Below, in pieces: positions 16,725 to 25,750 of a DNA stretch of 64,000 nucleotides. The position numbers and the translations under genes were made by a program. The stretch comes from Paenibacillus brevis. Lineage in GTDB: Bacteria; Bacillota; Bacilli; Paenibacillales; Paenibacillaceae. The DNA lies in the NCBI RefSeq assembly GCF_018919145.1, contig NZ_JAHLQJ010000015.1, forward strand, positions 1 through 64,000, written 5' to 3'. The notes under the pieces are model-generated. The model saw only the letters and a list, made by a program, of their open reading frames with translations. It ran no database searches and had not been told where the DNA came from. Positions within the stretch are counted from its first letter, which is position 1. Every line of letters begins with the position of its first letter.

Positions 16725-18089
16725 ATGGAACGCGAGGCAATCTTTCAAAGAAACCGGCATCCGTTTAAGACTTTTTCACTAGGCTTGCAGCATGTACTGG
16801 CCATGTATGCCGGCGCGGTCATCGTACCGTTGATTGTAGGCGGGGCTTTGGGACTATCACATCAGGATTTGACGTATCTGATCGCCATTGACCTGCTTGC
16901 CTGCGGGATCGCAACGCTGCTTCAAGTTTTCGGGAACCGCTACTTCGGGATCGGTCTGCCGGTTATGCTGGGGTGTGCATTTCAAGCGGTATCTCCGATG
17001 ATCGCGATCGGCCTTGAAGATGGAATGGGCGTGAGCGCCATTTACGGAGCGATCATTGCTTCAGGCTTGTTTGTCTTCCTGTTCTCAGGCTTGTTCGGCA
17101 AGCTGATCGCTTTGTTCCCGCCGGTTGTAACCGGCTCGGTCGTCACGATTATTGGCGTTACGCTTATTCCGGTAGCTCTTACTGATCTGGGCGGCGGCAA
17201 CACGGCTGACCCGAATTTCGGAAGTCCTGCCAATCTGATGCTCGGCTTCGGAGTGCTGATCTTCGTCATTCTGATGAACCGGTTTGCCACCGGATTTCTT
17301 CGTTCAATCTCCGTGCTATTGGGCTTGCTCGCGGGGACAATCGTGGCCGGCTTCATGGGTCTGGTTGACCTGACACCGTTAAAGGAAGCCGGCTGGTTCC
17401 ATATGATTGAACCCTTCTACTTCGGAAAGCCGACTTTCCATGCTTCGGCAATTTTGACAATGATTCTTGTAGCGATCGTGAGTGTAGCGGAATCCACGGG
17501 TGTGTTCATGGCCCTGGGCAAAATCGTAGATAAGGATATCACCTCCAGGGACCTTGAACGCGGCTACCGTGCGGAAGGACTGGCCATTATGTTGGGCGGC
17601 GTGTTCAATTCCTTCCCTTATACGACCTATTCGCAAAATGTCGGGCTCGTCCAAATGAGCCGTGTCAAAACCCGTGATGTTATCGTTGTAGCGGGAAGCC
17701 TGCTTATTCTCATTGGCTTTGTTCCTAAAATTGCAGCATTAACACAGCTTGTTCCTACCTCCGTCTTGGGCGGAGCGATGATTGCCTTATTTGGTCTGGT
17801 GCTCTCCTCGGGTATTCGGATGCTTGGAGACCAAGTGGACTTGAACCGTCATGAGAACCTGCTCATCATTGCTTGCTCGGTAGGTATGGGCCTTGGCGTG
17901 ACTGTTGTTCCCCAGATTTTTGACGCATTGCCGGCTTGGCTGCGGATTCTGGTGGACAACGGCATCGTAGCCGGGAGCTTTACGGCCATTGTCATGAATC
18001 TGCTCTTTAACGGCTTGCGCGGAGAGAGTACTAAAGCGACCCGCTCCGTGGAAGAGGAAGAACCGGCAGCAGCAGAACTTACAGCTTAG
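16725..18089 (+). CDS. pbuX: Xanthine permease (NCS2 family)
   Basis: A 454-aa nucleobase:cation symporter of the NCS2 (NAT) family with about 12-14 hydrophobic segments. Family marks include the N-terminal LGLQHVLAMYAGAVIVPLIV, the substrate-site ESTGVFMALGKI in the second half and NSFPYTTYSQNVGLVQMS. Clustering with xpt under one guanine riboswitch identifies the substrate as xanthine. The C-terminus is acidic and cytoplasmic. The stop lies only 6 bases from that of a convergent gene, so no separate terminator fits between them. Confidence 0.94.
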   Translation: MEREAIFQRNRHPFKTFSLGLQHVLAMYAGAVIVPLIVGGALGLSHQDLTYLIAIDLLACGIATLLQVFGNRYFGIGLPVMLGCAFQAVSPMIAIGLEDGMGVSAIYGAIIASGLFVFLFSGLFGKLIALFPPVVTGSVVTIIGVTLIPVALTDLGGGNTADPNFGSPANLMLGFGVLIFVILMNRFATGFLRSISVLLGLLAGTIVAGFMGLVDLTPLKEAGWFHMIEPFYFGKPTFHASAILTMILVAIVSVAESTGVFMALGKIVDKDITSRDLERGYRAEGLAIMLGGVFNSFPYTTYSQNVGLVQMSRVKTRDVIVVAGSLLILIGFVPKIAALTQLVPTSVLGGAMIALFGLVLSSGIRMLGDQVDLNRHENLLIIACSVGMGLGVTVVPQIFDALPAWLRILVDNGIVAGSFTAIVMNLLFNGLRGESTKATRSVEEEEPAAAELTA

Positions 18090-18095
18090 CTGTCT

Positions 18096-18434
18096 TTACA
18101 TTCGGTTCAACTGTTTCTCGGCGAACTCGCCGATCCAGGGGAGCTTGAGCCATTTGCCCTGAAGAGCAGCCAGCATAAGGACAATCCAGAGTACAAGGCT
18201 CAGCAGGGAGAGAAGCAGCCCGACAACGACGCCGATGATCGGCAGGAAGCCTGCGGCGGCATGGAATACCATCAATCCTGCAAAAAGGATGACCGATTGC
18301 AGGGCGTGAAACAGGACGAAGCGGCTTCTGCGCTCGATCAGAAGGAAGATAACGCCTCCTACGAAAGCGAACAAGTAACAGAGAAAGGCTGCGACATTCT
18401 CATAAAGTCCGGTTGAAGAGCGGAATGGAGACAT
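18096..18434 (-). CDS. DUF4870-type small membrane protein
   Basis: A 112-aa integral membrane protein with three to four hydrophobic segments (about 10-30, 40-62, 65-95). The opening LYENVAAFLCYLFAFVGGVIFLLIE and the motif FHALQSV are typical of DUF4870/Tic20-like proteins. Their function is not established. AGCAGGTG is a weak ribosome-binding site before the ATG at 18434. Convergent with pbuX. A family B repeat begins 30 bases upstream of the start. Confidence 0.75.
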   Translation of the reverse strand: MSPFRSSTGLYENVAAFLCYLFAFVGGVIFLLIERRSRFVLFHALQSVILFAGLMVFHAAAGFLPIIGVVVGLLLSLLSLVLWIVLMLAALQGKWLKLPWIGEFAEKQLNRM

Positions 18435-18463
18435 ACAGGCACCTGCTTTCCGTTATAGAGGTA

Positions 18464-18671
18464 GTTCAAAAAGCCGACTTTTGATCACGAAGTATTTCAA
18501 GTGGTTGATTCGACATCGAATCTTGCGTTCACCCTAGAATGCCGAGCGGATGCTTACGAGGAATGCTTCCTTTTGGAGGCATTTCACTCCTGTAGGTTTT
18601 GCCTACACTCCGATCCTTCTTCTTCGGGTTCTCGCAACCTTCTCGGTGCTGAAAAGTTGGTTTTTTTGAAC
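18464..18671. repeat. Family B palindromic repeat, full copy
   Basis: A 208-bp element with imperfect terminal inverted repeats: GTTCAAAAAGCCGACTTTT at the left and AAAAGTTGGTTTTTTTGAAC at the right. Blocks TGATCACGAAG, TTCAAGTG, CATCGAATCTTG and CTTCTCGGTGCTGAA recur in order at 36070-36147, a shorter copy. No open frame of note is inside. It looks like a non-autonomous miniature mobile element. Confidence 0.65.
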
Positions 18672-18795
18672 AATTAACTTATATTTTCATACTATGTCAT
18701 AACCGGGACGGGCAGAACCGGATTGAAACGCGGGCGCGCAGCACCTTGGCAAAGGGCAGCGTCCGCGCTTTTGCTTATTCGGAACCAATTCCCGG

Positions 18796-19749
18796 TCAAG
18801 CAAGCAGGACTGGCAATATCTGCTCCTCCATCAGCCGCTTTGGATTTTTACAGCGCTTGATATTGCAGGCGGAGGTGAATACCGCTACAGCTTCCAGCTC
18901 GGGGAGTACATAAATTTGCTGGCCGCCATGACCATGAGCATAAGCGTACCGGAGACCGCGGAATTCACTGATCCACCAATGATAGCCGTATTGTCCGTAT
19001 TCAGAAAATGACTCTCCACGCGGTGTCATCGATTCGTGCAGCCATTCTTCATGAAGCAGTCGGATCCCTTGGAAGGAGCCTCCCGCGAGACAAAGCTGGC
19101 CAAGCTTCATCATGTCGATTGCCTTCATATAGAGGCCGACATGCCCGCAGACGCCGCCGTCCGGCGAGGTCTCCCAATGGTAATCTTTAATCTCGAGCGG
19201 ACTGAACAGGTAACGGTCTGCATAATCTCTGACAGGAGTACCGCTCCATTTGGACAACAGGCAAGCAAGGAGATGGGAATAGGCGCTGCAGTATTGAAAA
19301 TGTCCGCGCTGCTCCGGTACGACAGGCAGCCGCAGGACAAAGCCGGTCCAATTCTTGCTGCGGTGTAAGCGGTGAATGAATCGTTCGCCGAGCTTGGGGC
19401 CGGTCTGCCAATACAGCCCGCCCGTCATGGAAAGGAGCTGTCCCAGCGTCATCTCGGGCCAATAGGAATCAGGCCTGCTAGGAGCATATTCCTTCACATC
19501 GTCCCATACCGGCTTGCCCAGTTCTGGCAAGAGCTCTTGAAACTGAGCGATGCCGAGCAGAAGGGAGAGGACGCTTTTTGTTGCCGATCTGAGATCATGG
19601 AGTACTTCTGGATGAGATTGCTGAAAGTATTGCTCATGCCGCATCTGCTCGTGCTGGGCCAGAAGGAAGCTGCGGATTCCGGGATATTGAGTACGGATTG
19701 CCTGGTCGGCAGCGTGGAAGGCAGGGTCAATTGGTGTTGTGAAAGTCAT
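18796..19749 (-). CDS. Serine hydrolase of the beta-lactamase (class C) superfamily
   Basis: A 317-aa serine hydrolase. The nucleophile motif SxxK is SATK (Ser55, Lys58), the Tyr motif is present as YCSAYSH, and the third motif is HGHGG near residue 270, as in penicillin-binding-protein-like esterases and carboxypeptidases. No signal peptide is seen, so a cytoplasmic esterase or peptidase is more likely than a true beta-lactamase. The start is the ATG at 19749 with AGGAGG; an upstream extension of 19 codons has no site. It is flanked by intergenic DNA on both sides and appears to be transcribed alone. Confidence 0.85.
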   Translation of the reverse strand: MTFTTPIDPAFHAADQAIRTQYPGIRSFLLAQHEQMRHEQYFQQSHPEVLHDLRSATKSVLSLLLGIAQFQELLPELGKPVWDDVKEYAPSRPDSYWPEMTLGQLLSMTGGLYWQTGPKLGERFIHRLHRSKNWTGFVLRLPVVPEQRGHFQYCSAYSHLLACLLSKWSGTPVRDYADRYLFSPLEIKDYHWETSPDGGVCGHVGLYMKAIDMMKLGQLCLAGGSFQGIRLLHEEWLHESMTPRGESFSEYGQYGYHWWISEFRGLRYAYAHGHGGQQIYVLPELEAVAVFTSACNIKRCKNPKRLMEEQILPVLLA

Positions 19750-20104
19750 AAAGCCTCCTAGGTTTTTACTTGTATTTTTACCCGCACAGACCGATATAAG
19801 TAACAAGGAATAAAATTAAAAGGATGATTGATTTTGGAAGAAAGCTGTACCGGGGAGATGAATATGTTACAATATAGGAGGTAGAGGTCTTTTTCCGCAT
19901 GGATGATTCTCTAAGACCGGCATACAGCTGCAAGGACGCTTGATTTGATCATGCCTGATTCATCGAGAACGGGTGAGGGTATGTATAGTGTCATGCACCC
20001 GCTGAAAAGAGGCATCAGCAACATCTAACTTCACGACATACTAGCTTTTCGGCATTCTCGAAATCGGAGCATTGAACTAGAATCGTTCTGGGAGGGAATA
20101 TGGT
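19750..20104. other. Divergent intergenic region
   Basis: Separates the serine hydrolase from the small protein at 20105. AT-rich DNA near 19800-19880 includes TTACAATATAGGAGG, a possible -10 followed by a Shine-Dalgarno-like sequence. Two very short frames (14 codons from 19899, 15 codons from 19981 after GGGTGAGGG) could be leader peptides but have no other support. Confidence 0.35.
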
Positions 20105-20293
20105 ATGGCAACGAAAGGTCACAATGAGGTGAAAGAAAGTTTGCGGGAAATGACGCGAATATTCAAGCCGAAGGATCCTAAGAAATTTGTGAAGGAGTAT
20201 GTCCGCAAGTACCGGATTACAGGTGGGTATGAGGAGGAATTGACTCATCTGGTTGAAATGGAGCTCGATAAGCTCGACTCTTCGGTCTCCTGA
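20105..20293 (+). CDS. Small charged protein of unknown function
   Basis: A 62-aa, highly charged, Lys/Glu-rich, probably helical protein with no membrane segment and no Cys. I do not recognise it. GGGAGGG lies before the ATG at 20105, and a strong terminator follows at 20338, so it looks like a real, independently transcribed gene. A nearby ATG at 20100 is in another frame. Size and charge would fit a DNA-binding or regulatory peptide, but nothing specific supports that. Confidence 0.6.
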   Translation: MATKGHNEVKESLREMTRIFKPKDPKKFVKEYVRKYRITGGYEEELTHLVEMELDKLDSSVS

Positions 20294-20337
20294 GGAGATT
20301 GCATATAAACAGAATTCACATAATAGCTGTTAATAAC

Positions 20338-20368
20338 GAACGCCTGGCAGATCGCTCGGGCGTTTTTT
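20338..20368 (+). terminator. Terminator after the small protein gene
   Basis: GAACGCC (20338-20344) pairs with GGGCGTT (20358-20364), followed by TTTT. Confidence 0.8.
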
Positions 20369-20429
20369 CTTGGTATGCGGCATATAATAGCCACAGAGCC
20401 GAACAGTCATCATGAAAGGGGCTAGCAAT

Positions 20430-21179
20430 TTGAAGATTCAGCTGAAGTCGAAGGAAGAAATTGAGCGTATAAGAATGGCCGGAGCCATTTTGGCTGACTG
20501 CCATAAGGAAATTGCCAAGATGATCAAGCCGGGAGTAACGACGGCGGAGATTGACAGACTGGTTGAGGTCTATCTGGCAAGCCGCGGGGCGACCCCGGCT
20601 CAGAAGGGTTATAGAGGATTCCCTTTTGCGATCTGCGCCTCTGTGAATGAAGTAGTATGTCACGGGTTTCCGGGGACCGTTCCGCTTCAGGAGGGGGATA
20701 TCGTCACCATTGATATTGTCGTGAATAAGAACGGCTGGATGGCGGATTCGGCCTGGTCCTATCGGGTCGGAAATGTATCTCAGGAGGCGGAGAGACTGCT
20801 GCAGGTAACGGAGAGGGCTCTTGCAGCCGGCATTGAAGCGGCGCGCAGCGGGAACCGGGTAGGGGATATCGGCTACGCGGTTCAGGAAGTCGCCCGCAAG
20901 GCCGGAGTTGGCATTGTAAAGCCGCTTATCGGTCATGGAATCGGGCGCAATATGCATGAACCGCCGGATGTTCCGAACTTTGGGCGCCCTCGTTCAGGTC
21001 CGAAGCTGCAGGCGGGAATGGTTATAACCATCGAGCCGATCCTGACGCTGGGAGACACCGGAGCGGTATTCTGGGATCAGGATGGCTGGACGATCCGTTC
21101 TGCAGACGGAAGCCTGGGAGCTCATTACGAGCACACGCTAGCTATCACGGAGGAAGGCCCCGTTATCTTGACTTGCTGA
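20430..21179 (+). CDS. map: Type I methionine aminopeptidase, stand-alone paralogue
   Basis: A 249-aa cytoplasmic metallopeptidase that removes the N-terminal Met from new proteins. The five metal ligands are visible: Asp in TIDIVVN, Asp in GWMADSAW, His in IGHGIGRNMHE, Glu in TIEPIL and Glu in HYEHT. The start chosen is a TTG at 20430, spaced eight bases from AAAGGGG, because homologues begin near the sequence KIQLKSKEEIERIRMAG; the ATG at 20412 is too far upstream and contains the ribosome-binding site. The primary map gene of Firmicutes lies in the ribosomal protein cluster, so this is likely a second copy. A clean terminator follows. Confidence 0.92.
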   Translation: MKIQLKSKEEIERIRMAGAILADCHKEIAKMIKPGVTTAEIDRLVEVYLASRGATPAQKGYRGFPFAICASVNEVVCHGFPGTVPLQEGDIVTIDIVVNKNGWMADSAWSYRVGNVSQEAERLLQVTERALAAGIEAARSGNRVGDIGYAVQEVARKAGVGIVKPLIGHGIGRNMHEPPDVPNFGRPRSGPKLQAGMVITIEPILTLGDTGAVFWDQDGWTIRSADGSLGAHYEHTLAITEEGPVILTC

Positions 21180-21181
21180 CT

Positions 21182-21206
21182 AGATAAGTTGAACTGATAA
21201 TTGTAC
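21182..21206. repeat. Solo family A end
   Basis: ATAAGTTGAACTGATAATTGTAC matches the left end of the family A copy at 1748 (ATAAGTTGAACTAAAGATTGTAC). It begins directly after the map stop codon, and no inverse partner is found nearby. Confidence 0.5.
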
Positions 21207-21240
21207 GTGCGCTTAATCTAGACTGATAATCTCTTATTTA

Positions 21241-21285
21241 AAACCAAGCCTGAGCCCTGTAGAGGGATAGGCTTGGTTTTTTGTT
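21241..21285 (+). terminator. Terminator of map
   Basis: AAACCAAGCCT (21241-21251) pairs perfectly with AGGCTTGGTTT, followed by TTTTG and further T residues. Confidence 0.9.
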
Positions 21286-21462
21286 TTTTAGCATCCAAGT
21301 TCCCCGCTGATAATATTCCAGCATCAGGAATACAGGCGTACGGGTCTCCGTCTTTTATCCATAAAGTTTTGATAAATGTCAAAAATGAATATTCTAAAAA
21401 AGAAGCTGAAAAAGGAAGAGAGCGGGCGGGTTCAAACGTCGTTTTTGAAGAATAAATAATAT

Positions 21463-21566
21463 GTGAAAACGTTCGCAAACCCTTGTTTTAAGCGGAATTT
21501 TTGATATTTGAACAATTTGTGAATTAAGTTGTGAACATTGACAAAACATGGGTTCAATCATATATT
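21463..21566 (+). promoter_or_regulatory. Promoter region of the cta operon with cre-like and ResD-like sites
   Basis: GTGAAAACGTTCGCA (21463-21477) matches the catabolite-responsive element consensus at 13 of 15 positions. TTTGTGAAT (21516-21524) equals the ResD box as I remember it, and TTGTGAA recurs 12 bases on (21529-21535). Then follows a sigma-A promoter: TTGACA (21538-21543), 17-bp spacer, TATATT (21561-21566). A second weaker TTGACA lies at 21586. This suggests control by carbon catabolite repression and by oxygen/respiratory signals. Confidence 0.6.
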
Positions 21567-21679
21567 TAATAGGTGATTACTGTAATTGACAGGGGATAAA
21601 ATCCGTGATACATGAATCCGTTTTTTATGCTTAAGCCTGTACATAAACTGGTAACTAAACGGAAAAGTGGGGTTGATCA

Positions 21680-22738
21680 ATGATGAAACCGTGGAAGGGT
21701 ATCAAGCGTCTATTGCCTCTGCTCGCGATGTCTCTCTTGTTGTCCGCATGCGGACGGGAGGATCTGTCGGTGCTCAGACCGCAAGGAACCGTGGCACAAG
21801 GCCAATTCGATCTGATTAAATTGTCCATATCAATCATGGTTGTAGTAATGCTCGTTGTGTTTGCGATTGCGGCCTATGTCTGGATCCGCTTCCGGCGCAA
21901 GCCAGGACAACAGGAAGTTCCCAAGCAAGTTGAAGGCAATTTCAAGCTGGAGGTCGTCTGGACGGCGATTCCGCTTGTACTGGTACTGATCCTTGGTGTG
22001 TTCACGGTTCAGAAGATCTTCGCCTTTGGAGAGGACTACTGGAATGATAAGAACGCTGTAAGGGTTCAAGTGACGGCCCATCTATTCTGGTGGGAGTTCT
22101 CTTATCCGGATTATGGAATAACTACAGCGCAAGACATGATTATACCTACAGGCAAGAAGATTGCACTGGAGCTTAAGACGGCAGACGTGCTGCATTCCTT
22201 CTGGGTGCCTTCGCTGGCAGGAAAAACGGATACCAATACAGACGGCACCGTGAATAAAGCCTGGATTGAAGCGGAGCAGGAGGGCGTCTATCTCGGGAAG
22301 TGCGCAGAGCTGTGCGGACAATCCCATGCCTTTATGGAATTTAAGGTTAAATCGGTCAGTGAAGAGTCGTTCAATGCTTGGGTAGAATCTATGAAAGCGC
22401 CTGCTGTATTACCGGAGGATCCGGCGGTAGCCGAAGTCTTCCGGACGCAATGTCTGTCATGCCATGCCGTTGGTGATCAGGGAGGTCCGATCGGGCCGAA
22501 TTTAACGGGAATAGGCAGCAGAGAGACGGTAGCAAGTATTCTTCTGAATGCCGAAGGCTCAGGCAATGCGGTTGATACCCGGCCTGTCCAGGAGAATATG
22601 GAGGCTTGGCTCAAGGACCCTCAGAAGTGGAAGCCGGGTAACCGGATGCCGGATCCCAAGGAGGATCTGGGGCTGACGGATGCGGAAATCGAAGCGATCG
22701 CCAAATATCTGGCCGACTACAAGCTATCGTATGAATAA
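21680..22738 (+). CDS. ctaC: Cytochrome caa3 oxidase subunit II with fused cytochrome c
   Basis: A 352-aa lipoprotein (lipobox LSAC). Two membrane helices (about 45-70 and 90-112) anchor the CuA domain, whose ligands are visible in CAELCGQSHAFM (Cys208, Cys212, His216, Met219) and an upstream His in VLHSFWVP. A cytochrome c domain follows with CLSCH (258-262) and a distal Met in RMPDP, the mark of caa3-type enzymes. The protein accepts electrons from cytochrome c and passes them to subunit I. First gene of the ctaCDEFG operon. No heme A synthase genes (ctaA, ctaB) are present in the window. Confidence 0.96.
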   Translation: MMKPWKGIKRLLPLLAMSLLLSACGREDLSVLRPQGTVAQGQFDLIKLSISIMVVVMLVVFAIAAYVWIRFRRKPGQQEVPKQVEGNFKLEVVWTAIPLVLVLILGVFTVQKIFAFGEDYWNDKNAVRVQVTAHLFWWEFSYPDYGITTAQDMIIPTGKKIALELKTADVLHSFWVPSLAGKTDTNTDGTVNKAWIEAEQEGVYLGKCAELCGQSHAFMEFKVKSVSEESFNAWVESMKAPAVLPEDPAVAEVFRTQCLSCHAVGDQGGPIGPNLTGIGSRETVASILLNAEGSGNAVDTRPVQENMEAWLKDPQKWKPGNRMPDPKEDLGLTDAEIEAIAKYLADYKLSYE

Positions 22739-22812
22739 AAGACCGGGTGATTCTTCGAGTTCACTGACTGGCGCGGTGTGATGCCGCAGCAATGATAAGG
22801 GGGTACACAGCC

Positions 22813-24702
22813 TTGGCTCACGCTCATAGTGTCAAGCGGTACAAGGGATTGATGGATTGGATTACAACAGTCGACCACAAAAAGATAGCGGTATTGTATT
22901 TGCTGGCAGGTGGATTCTTCTTCGGAATCGGCGGTATTGAAGCCCTGCTGATCCGGGTTCAGCTCGCCAAGCCGATGAATGATTTCGTAACGGCCCAGCA
23001 ATTCAACGAACTAATTACAATGCACGGCACAACGATGATTTTTCTGGGCGTGATGCCGGTGATCTTTGCTTTGATGAACGCGGTAATTCCTTTGCAGATT
23101 GGTGCGCGGGACGTAGCTTTTCCTTTTCTGAACTCGCTGGGCTTCTGGACGTTTCTGTTTGGCGGCTTGCTGCTGAATCTGAGCTGGGTCATGGGCGGAG
23201 CCCCGGATGCAGGCTGGACTTCTTATACGCCATTGTCATCTTCGCAGTTCAGCGCCACTCATGGTGTGGATTTCTATACCATCGGCTTGCAGATCGCTGG
23301 CTTAGGGACGCTGATCGGCGGGATTAACTTCTTGGCGACGATTATTACGATGCGGGCGCCAGGCATGTCTTTTATGCGGATGCCGATGTTTACGTGGACG
23401 ACCTTCGTAACCTCGGCCATGATTTTGTTTGCTTTTCCGGCGATTACCGTCGGGCTCGTATTGTTAACCTTCGATCGGATTCTTGGCGCGAATTTCTTCA
23501 ATGTTGAACTCGGGGGCAACCCGGTGCTGTGGCAGCATATCTTCTGGATCTTTGGCCACCCTGAGGTGTACATATTGATTCTCCCGGCGTTCGGCGTGAT
23601 CTCCGAGGTGGTCAGTACCTTCTCGCGGAAGCGCTTGTTCGGATACAGCTCCATGGTGTTTGCGACCATTCTGATTGCCTTCCTCGGCTTTATGGTATGG
23701 GCCCACCATATGTTCACGACAGGGATGGGGCCGATTGCCAACGCCTTGTTCTCGATTGCAACGATGCTTATCGCGGTTCCGACCGGTATCAAAATCTTCA
23801 ACTGGTTATTTACGATGTGGGGAGGACAAATTACGTTCACCACAGCGAATTTATTTGCCTCCGGCTTCATACCGACCTTTGTTATGGGCGGGGTTACAGG
23901 GGTGATGCTTGCCTCGGCGCCTGCAGATTATCAGTACCATGACACGTATTTTGTCGTAGCGCATTTCCATTACGTGATTGTCGGCGGTCTGGTGCTTGGC
24001 CTGTTCGCCGGTCTGCATTACTGGTGGCCTAAAATGTTCGGGCGCGTTCTAAGCGAACGATTGGGCAAATGGGAGTTCTGGACCTTTATTATCGGCTTCC
24101 ATATGACCTTCTTCGTACAGCACTTCCTGGGACTTATCGGGATGCAGCGCCGCGTATTTACTTATTTGCCGAATCAGGGCTTTGATCTGATGAACCTGAT
24201 CAGTACTATTGGCGCATTTTTGATGGGTGTGGGCACGCTGATCTTCCTGGCCAACATCATTCTGTCCTTCCGGGAGAAGAAGGGAGTTGCCGGGGATGTA
24301 TGGGAGGATGGCCGGACGCTGGAATGGGCTATTCCGTCTCCGCCTCCGGAGTACAACTTCAAGCAGATTCCGCTGGTTCGGGGGATTGATGCGTTCTGGA
24401 AAGAGAAGATGGCAGGACATCAAGAGATGACACCTGCAGAGCCTGTAGGCCCGATTCATATGCCTTCACCTACAATATTGCCATTCCTCATGTCCGTGGG
24501 ATTATTCATTGCCGGGCTGGGCTTTATGTTCACGAATGATGACTTTGGAAATAGCCTCCTGAACTTTATGTTTAATAAATACATTGTAGTTGCTATTGGT
24601 CTTGGGATGACATTTCTCTGCATGCTGCTAAGATCGTTGTACGATGATCACGGCTGGCATATTGAAGAGGAAGAATTGAAGGATGGGGGGGTTCAGGCAT
24701 GA
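22813..24702 (+). CDS. ctaD: Cytochrome caa3 oxidase subunit I
   Basis: A 629-aa heme-copper oxidase core with about 12-14 membrane helices. It holds heme a, heme a3 and CuB and pumps protons while reducing oxygen to water. Ligands are visible: His in MHGTTMIF, the CuB His and cross-linked Tyr in WIFGHPEVY, HHMF, and the two His of HDTYFVVAHFHYV. The start taken is the TTG at 22813, spaced nine bases from AAGGGGG; an ATG at 22792 contains the ribosome-binding site within its first codons. The stop overlaps ctaE by ATGA. Confidence 0.95.
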   Translation: MAHAHSVKRYKGLMDWITTVDHKKIAVLYLLAGGFFFGIGGIEALLIRVQLAKPMNDFVTAQQFNELITMHGTTMIFLGVMPVIFALMNAVIPLQIGARDVAFPFLNSLGFWTFLFGGLLLNLSWVMGGAPDAGWTSYTPLSSSQFSATHGVDFYTIGLQIAGLGTLIGGINFLATIITMRAPGMSFMRMPMFTWTTFVTSAMILFAFPAITVGLVLLTFDRILGANFFNVELGGNPVLWQHIFWIFGHPEVYILILPAFGVISEVVSTFSRKRLFGYSSMVFATILIAFLGFMVWAHHMFTTGMGPIANALFSIATMLIAVPTGIKIFNWLFTMWGGQITFTTANLFASGFIPTFVMGGVTGVMLASAPADYQYHDTYFVVAHFHYVIVGGLVLGLFAGLHYWWPKMFGRVLSERLGKWEFWTFIIGFHMTFFVQHFLGLIGMQRRVFTYLPNQGFDLMNLISTIGAFLMGVGTLIFLANIILSFREKKGVAGDVWEDGRTLEWAIPSPPPEYNFKQIPLVRGIDAFWKEKMAGHQEMTPAEPVGPIHMPSPTILPFLMSVGLFIAGLGFMFTNDDFGNSLLNFMFNKYIVVAIGLGMTFLCMLLRSLYDDHGWHIEEEELKDGGVQA

Positions 24703-25325
24703 CAACGCCACATGCACAGCAAGTGAGTGATACGCTTCCCCATGAACCGGAGAAGGCGACGCTGGAAGGACGCAACAAGGTTCTCGGTTTCTGGTTGTTC
24801 CTCGGCGGGGAAGCGGTGTTGTTCGGAACGCTGTTTGCCACCTTCCTGACCTTGCGGGATCAGGTTGCAGACGGCCCTTCTGCAGCGGAGTTGTTCAGCT
24901 TGCCAATCACGGCGGCAGCCACCTTCATCCTGCTGGTCAGCAGCTTGACGAGCGTGTTCGCTATTCAGGCAATGCATCGCGGCAACCGGAAGTCACTGGC
25001 TACCTGGCTTGGAGTGACGGTTGTTCTCGGTCTGGCATTCCTTCTGCTTGAAATTTACGAATTTTATGAGTATATCGTTCATGATGATTACGGGATGACG
25101 ACCAGTGCATTCAGTTCGGCCTTCTATACGCTGGTTGGATTCCACGGAGCACACGTGCTGTTCGGGATTCTGTGGATTTCGATCCTGATCGGACAACTGA
25201 TGAGGAAGGGGCTTACGGTCGTTACGGCTCCTAAAATCTATGTATCCGCCATGTACTGGCACTTTATAGATGTGGTATGGGTCTTTATTTTCACGGTTGT
25301 CTATTTGCTTGGAAAGGTGGTCTGA
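24699..25325 (+). CDS. ctaE: Cytochrome caa3 oxidase subunit III
   Basis: A 208-aa membrane protein with five hydrophobic helices, as expected for bacterial subunit III of heme-copper oxidases. The conserved GFHGAHVLFGI and the ending WHFIDVVWVFIFTVVYLLG are visible. It stabilises subunit I and its proton uptake. The start codon overlaps the end of ctaD (ATGA), implying translational coupling, and ctaF starts six bases after its stop. Confidence 0.94.
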   Translation: MTTPHAQQVSDTLPHEPEKATLEGRNKVLGFWLFLGGEAVLFGTLFATFLTLRDQVADGPSAAELFSLPITAAATFILLVSSLTSVFAIQAMHRGNRKSLATWLGVTVVLGLAFLLLEIYEFYEYIVHDDYGMTTSAFSSAFYTLVGFHGAHVLFGILWISILIGQLMRKGLTVVTAPKIYVSAMYWHFIDVVWVFIFTVVYLLGKVV

Positions 25326-25330
25326 CGGGT

Positions 25331-25651
25331 ATGAGCACCCATGATCTGAACGAAGACGGGGCGGTGAAGCATCGGCATCGCCAGGAAGGGCCGCAGAAGC
25401 ATGTGATTGCGTTCATCTTTTCGATCATCCTGACCTTGATCGCTTTTGCAGCGGTTGCAGCGGGAGGCGTGAATACCGCATTTACGGTCATTCTGCTGCT
25501 GGTGATGGCCATTCTGCAGGTGCTGGTCCAGCTCGGCTACTGGATGCATATGAAGGATAAGGGACATATGATCCCGATTCTGTTCATGGCCGGAGGTTTT
25601 TTTGTCGCCGGATTGGCCATTATAGCGGCGCTATACTGGATGTGGTGGTAA
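25331..25651 (+). CDS. ctaF: Cytochrome caa3 oxidase subunit IV
   Basis: A 106-aa protein with three membrane helices after a charged N-terminus rich in His and Arg, matching the small prokaryotic subunit IV family (LGYWMHMKDKGHMIPILF). The start chosen is the ATG at 25331, with AAAGGTGG about ten bases upstream; a longer frame would overlap ctaE. It is needed for assembly or stability of the oxidase. The operon continues after 99 bases with ctaG. Confidence 0.88.
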   Translation: MSTHDLNEDGAVKHRHRQEGPQKHVIAFIFSIILTLIAFAAVAAGGVNTAFTVILLLVMAILQVLVQLGYWMHMKDKGHMIPILFMAGGFFVAGLAIIAALYWMWW

Positions 25652-25750
25652 AATAAGGAGAGGCGGGCTTGGAATAAGCCGCCTCTTTCGTCTTGTTAGA
25701 GCCGTGTTCACAATTTGGACAATTGATTGGCAGTGCAAGGGGGATATGTG

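Noticed and set aside
21511..21540. Rex redox operator before cta genes
   Set aside because: The TTGTGAA copies are direct, not inverted, so the TTGTGA-N6-TCACAA palindrome is not formed; ResD-like spacing fits better.
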